NCBI GenBank assembly: GCA_023663205.1
Contig: JAMPHX010000028.1
Coordinates: forward strand, 1 to 14,146
Length of the DNA stretch: 14,146 bases
DNA from: Corallococcus sp.
GTDB taxonomy: Bacteria; Bacillota; Clostridia; Christensenellales; CAG-314
Reading direction: 5' to 3'
The position numbers and the translations under genes were made by a program. The notes under the pieces were generated by a model. That model searched no databases, was not told the origin of the DNA, and saw only the letters and a program-made list of their open reading frames with translations. Shown here in pieces: positions 12,217 to 14,146 of the stretch (position 1 is its first letter; every line of letters starts with the position of its first letter).

Positions 12217-14146
12217 CTATAGTATTTTCTTAATTACATATTCGTCTTTATTTCTAGCCTTTGCGTATTCTATCAACCTTTGACTCTTTAACACTTTCAG
12301 CAAGGCCTCATTGATAGCAGAATGTTCAACTACAGTTTTTTTGCCAGCCAATGCATCTTTCCATGACGCACCCAAAGTGGACAAATATGCCTTATATTGA
12401 CTTAACTCTTTTTCTGCATCAACCACATCAATACACTGATAAAGCATACGTTTCCGCATGTCTTCTGTTATGTCGCCAATTGCATTCGTAAATTGCCACA
12501 ATATTTTAGATGGAACGATTTGTTTATCATTAAGAATATAGTCAGCATAGATTTTCTCGAATCCTGCAATATCAATGATTTCAACACACTCAGTTATTAG
12601 CTTTGATTTCAATGAAACATTAATATTCGGACAAGCGATTACGCTAGCAATTTTTTCTTGAGCATTACTTTTTGCGGTCAATTTCGTTGTGGTTGTATAA
12701 TTATAAGGCGACCTTGATACTGTTCGTGCTGGCAATGCGCTCGAAAAGAATTCATTAAACTTGTCCATCACTTCTTTTTCAAACACAGTTAAATACTGTT
12801 TGAGTGATTGGGGTAAAATATACAATTTATCAAACACAGTATCTTCGTACTGTACTTTGCCAAATTCGATACAAGTTGCTATGTTTTCATCAGAATATTT
12901 TTGTAGATTAAGTCCACTAAGATAAATGGTAATTGGCATTGTTACAATAAAGGATTGCATGTCTTGTGATGTTAATGATACAAGAATATCATTAACAAAT
13001 CTATCGAGGCTATCATTTTTTAAATTGTAACCCTCTAAGTTTCCACATGGTTTGTTTTTTATCAAGAAATCTTTAATAAATTCAAAACCTTTAGATTCAT
13101 AAATAGAAAAAATATTTTTCCATGTTGCAGAAATTTTATTATTCTTTATTAATGCCTCCCAGATATCTATCTTGAAATCCATAATATTTTCAAATTGTCC
13201 GCAACATTTTTGCACCAAATTCGCTCTATTTTGAATCATGATTTGCGTATCATTATTTATCAAGAATTTCATATTCTCTATCGATTCATCTTGGCAAGTA
13301 ACTTTATCACTAAGTAAAATGTTTTTAACATACAAATCAAGATTATTACTGATATATGAAATTATGCAGTCTTTATTAGACGACATGATGGTTTCATAAT
13401 TTTTACTATAAAAATGTCCTTGTGATTCCCTATTGAGATTAAGCACTTTCTCTAAATTTTCAATATTTAGTTCATACCTGTTAGTCTGAATAATATATTG
13501 TTGAATTTCTCCTGCAATAAAATAGTCGTCCAACTGTTTAATTAATGGTTGAACTGCTTCAATGAAATGTATTACTTTATTATTATTAGAAACTCTATCA
13601 AATATTTTCATATAGTTTTCCGACAAACTAATATAATTGCAAATTGTACTATTGCCATTTTGATCATAAGAATCAGCAAACCGTATGTAGAATGCCATCA
13701 ATAATTCTTTCTTTTGTTGCCCTAATAAATCTTTATCCAATAGTTCTCTGCAAACAGTTGGACGAGAAGGAATAATTCTACCTAAGAATATTTCCCAATC
13801 TGCAGGTGGAGTTGTATTAAGAAATATTTGTATGGAATCTAAAACCCTTTCATCTTCAACATTAGACAGCAATTGGATAAAGTTCTTATATTTTTCATCC
13901 TCCTCTTTTTTCGACAACTCTTGTATTTTTTCAATATTCGATAAGAAGGCTTTATTTAGTGCTCCGGCGCACAAAAAATCATCGTCATTTAACCATCTTA
14001 AAACATTGTCTATGCTTTCAATTCTTATGTTATAGTCATAAATATGACGTTGAATTGACTGAACCGCCAATTCATCATTAGCCGATAATATCTCCGCTTT
14101 AAAATCGGATATATATTCTAAATAATATTCATCGATAAAATCTTGT
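12217..14146 (-). CDS. Large helical protein of unknown function, start beyond the right edge (>642 aa)
   Basis: The frame stays open to the last base of the window, so the true start lies to the right and the in-frame TTG at 14070 is not a convincing start. The visible part is soluble, rich in Ile, Asn, Lys and Leu, and appears alpha-helical throughout, like a helical-repeat or sensor domain. No Walker, nuclease or membrane motif is visible. Opening segments such as IESIDNVLRWLNDDDF and the closing LLKVLKSQRLIEYAKARN recall, from memory and weakly, the C-terminal regions of very large YobI/KAP-like or STAND ATPases, whose ATPase domain would then lie outside the window. AT content and codon use match the KAP gene rather than spoIIE. 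No terminator is obvious after the stop at 12217-12219. Confidence 0.8.
   Translation of the reverse strand, partial: QDFIDEYYLEYISDFKAEILSANDELAVQSIQRHIYDYNIRIESIDNVLRWLNDDDFLCAGALNKAFLSNIEKIQELSKKEEDEKYKNFIQLLSNVEDERVLDSIQIFLNTTPPADWEIFLGRIIPSRPTVCRELLDKDLLGQQKKELLMAFYIRFADSYDQNGNSTICNYISLSENYMKIFDRVSNNNKVIHFIEAVQPLIKQLDDYFIAGEIQQYIIQTNRYELNIENLEKVLNLNRESQGHFYSKNYETIMSSNKDCIISYISNNLDLYVKNILLSDKVTCQDESIENMKFLINNDTQIMIQNRANLVQKCCGQFENIMDFKIDIWEALIKNNKISATWKNIFSIYESKGFEFIKDFLIKNKPCGNLEGYNLKNDSLDRFVNDILVSLTSQDMQSFIVTMPITIYLSGLNLQKYSDENIATCIEFGKVQYEDTVFDKLYILPQSLKQYLTVFEKEVMDKFNEFFSSALPARTVSRSPYNYTTTTKLTAKSNAQEKIASVIACPNINVSLKSKLITECVEIIDIAGFEKIYADYILNDKQIVPSKILWQFTNAIGDITEDMRKRMLYQCIDVVDAEKELSQYKAYLSTLGASWKDALAGKKTVVEHSAINEALLKVLKSQRLIEYAKARNKDEYVIKKIL

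Overview
The window looks like a fragment of a chromosome from a low-GC, spore-forming Firmicute (Clostridia-like). The evidence is a SpoIIE-type phosphatase, strong AGGAGG-like ribosome binding sites, a Ku/LigD pair under a forespore-type promoter, and AT-rich intergenic DNA. No rRNA or intact tRNA is present to fix the species. The left end (about 1-3780) carries housekeeping genes of visibly higher GC. From about 3780 to the right edge the DNA is AT-rich and accessory in character.

Left block: the 3' part of an Mrp/NBP35 iron-sulfur carrier ATPase gene runs rightward into an intrinsic terminator at 780-810. Leftward come spoIIE (GTG start at 3755) and, 14 bases behind it, a free-standing GlmU-type acetyltransferase domain without its uridyltransferase half. 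The first 17 bases of the window are an exact inverted copy of bases 49-65 and replace conserved Mrp residues, so they are probably a fold-back artefact.

Middle block: 3979-4314 holds frameshifted remnants of a leftward gene. Next is a toxin-antitoxin operon (DUF3990 ADP-ribosyltransferase-fold protein plus a DUF3791-like/HTH partner) behind a consensus promoter whose spacer is a 20-bp perfect palindrome, a likely autorepression operator. Leftward from 7395 lies a pair of XRE regulators, the second membrane-anchored, followed by a small secreted protein with its own promoter. A bicistronic Ku-LigD NHEJ operon (9234 to 7532) follows, with a sigma-G-like promoter.

Right block: a rightward KAP P-loop NTPase gene diverges from Ku. 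It converges on a leftward, translationally coupled pair of very small unknown genes (57 and 56 aa). Region 11240-12216 has no gene but contains a tRNA 3'-end-like sequence with a terminator, direct repeats and inverted repeats, which suggests an old integration boundary. A leftward helical protein gene of more than 640 codons runs off the right edge.

The most unusual signal is a 29-bp promoter module found in near-identical form upstream of the secreted-protein gene and of the small-protein pair, each time exactly 18 bp from a -10 box. A third, diverged and apparently orphan copy lies behind the toxin-antitoxin operon. It points to a small co-regulated set, perhaps under the XRE regulators nearby.
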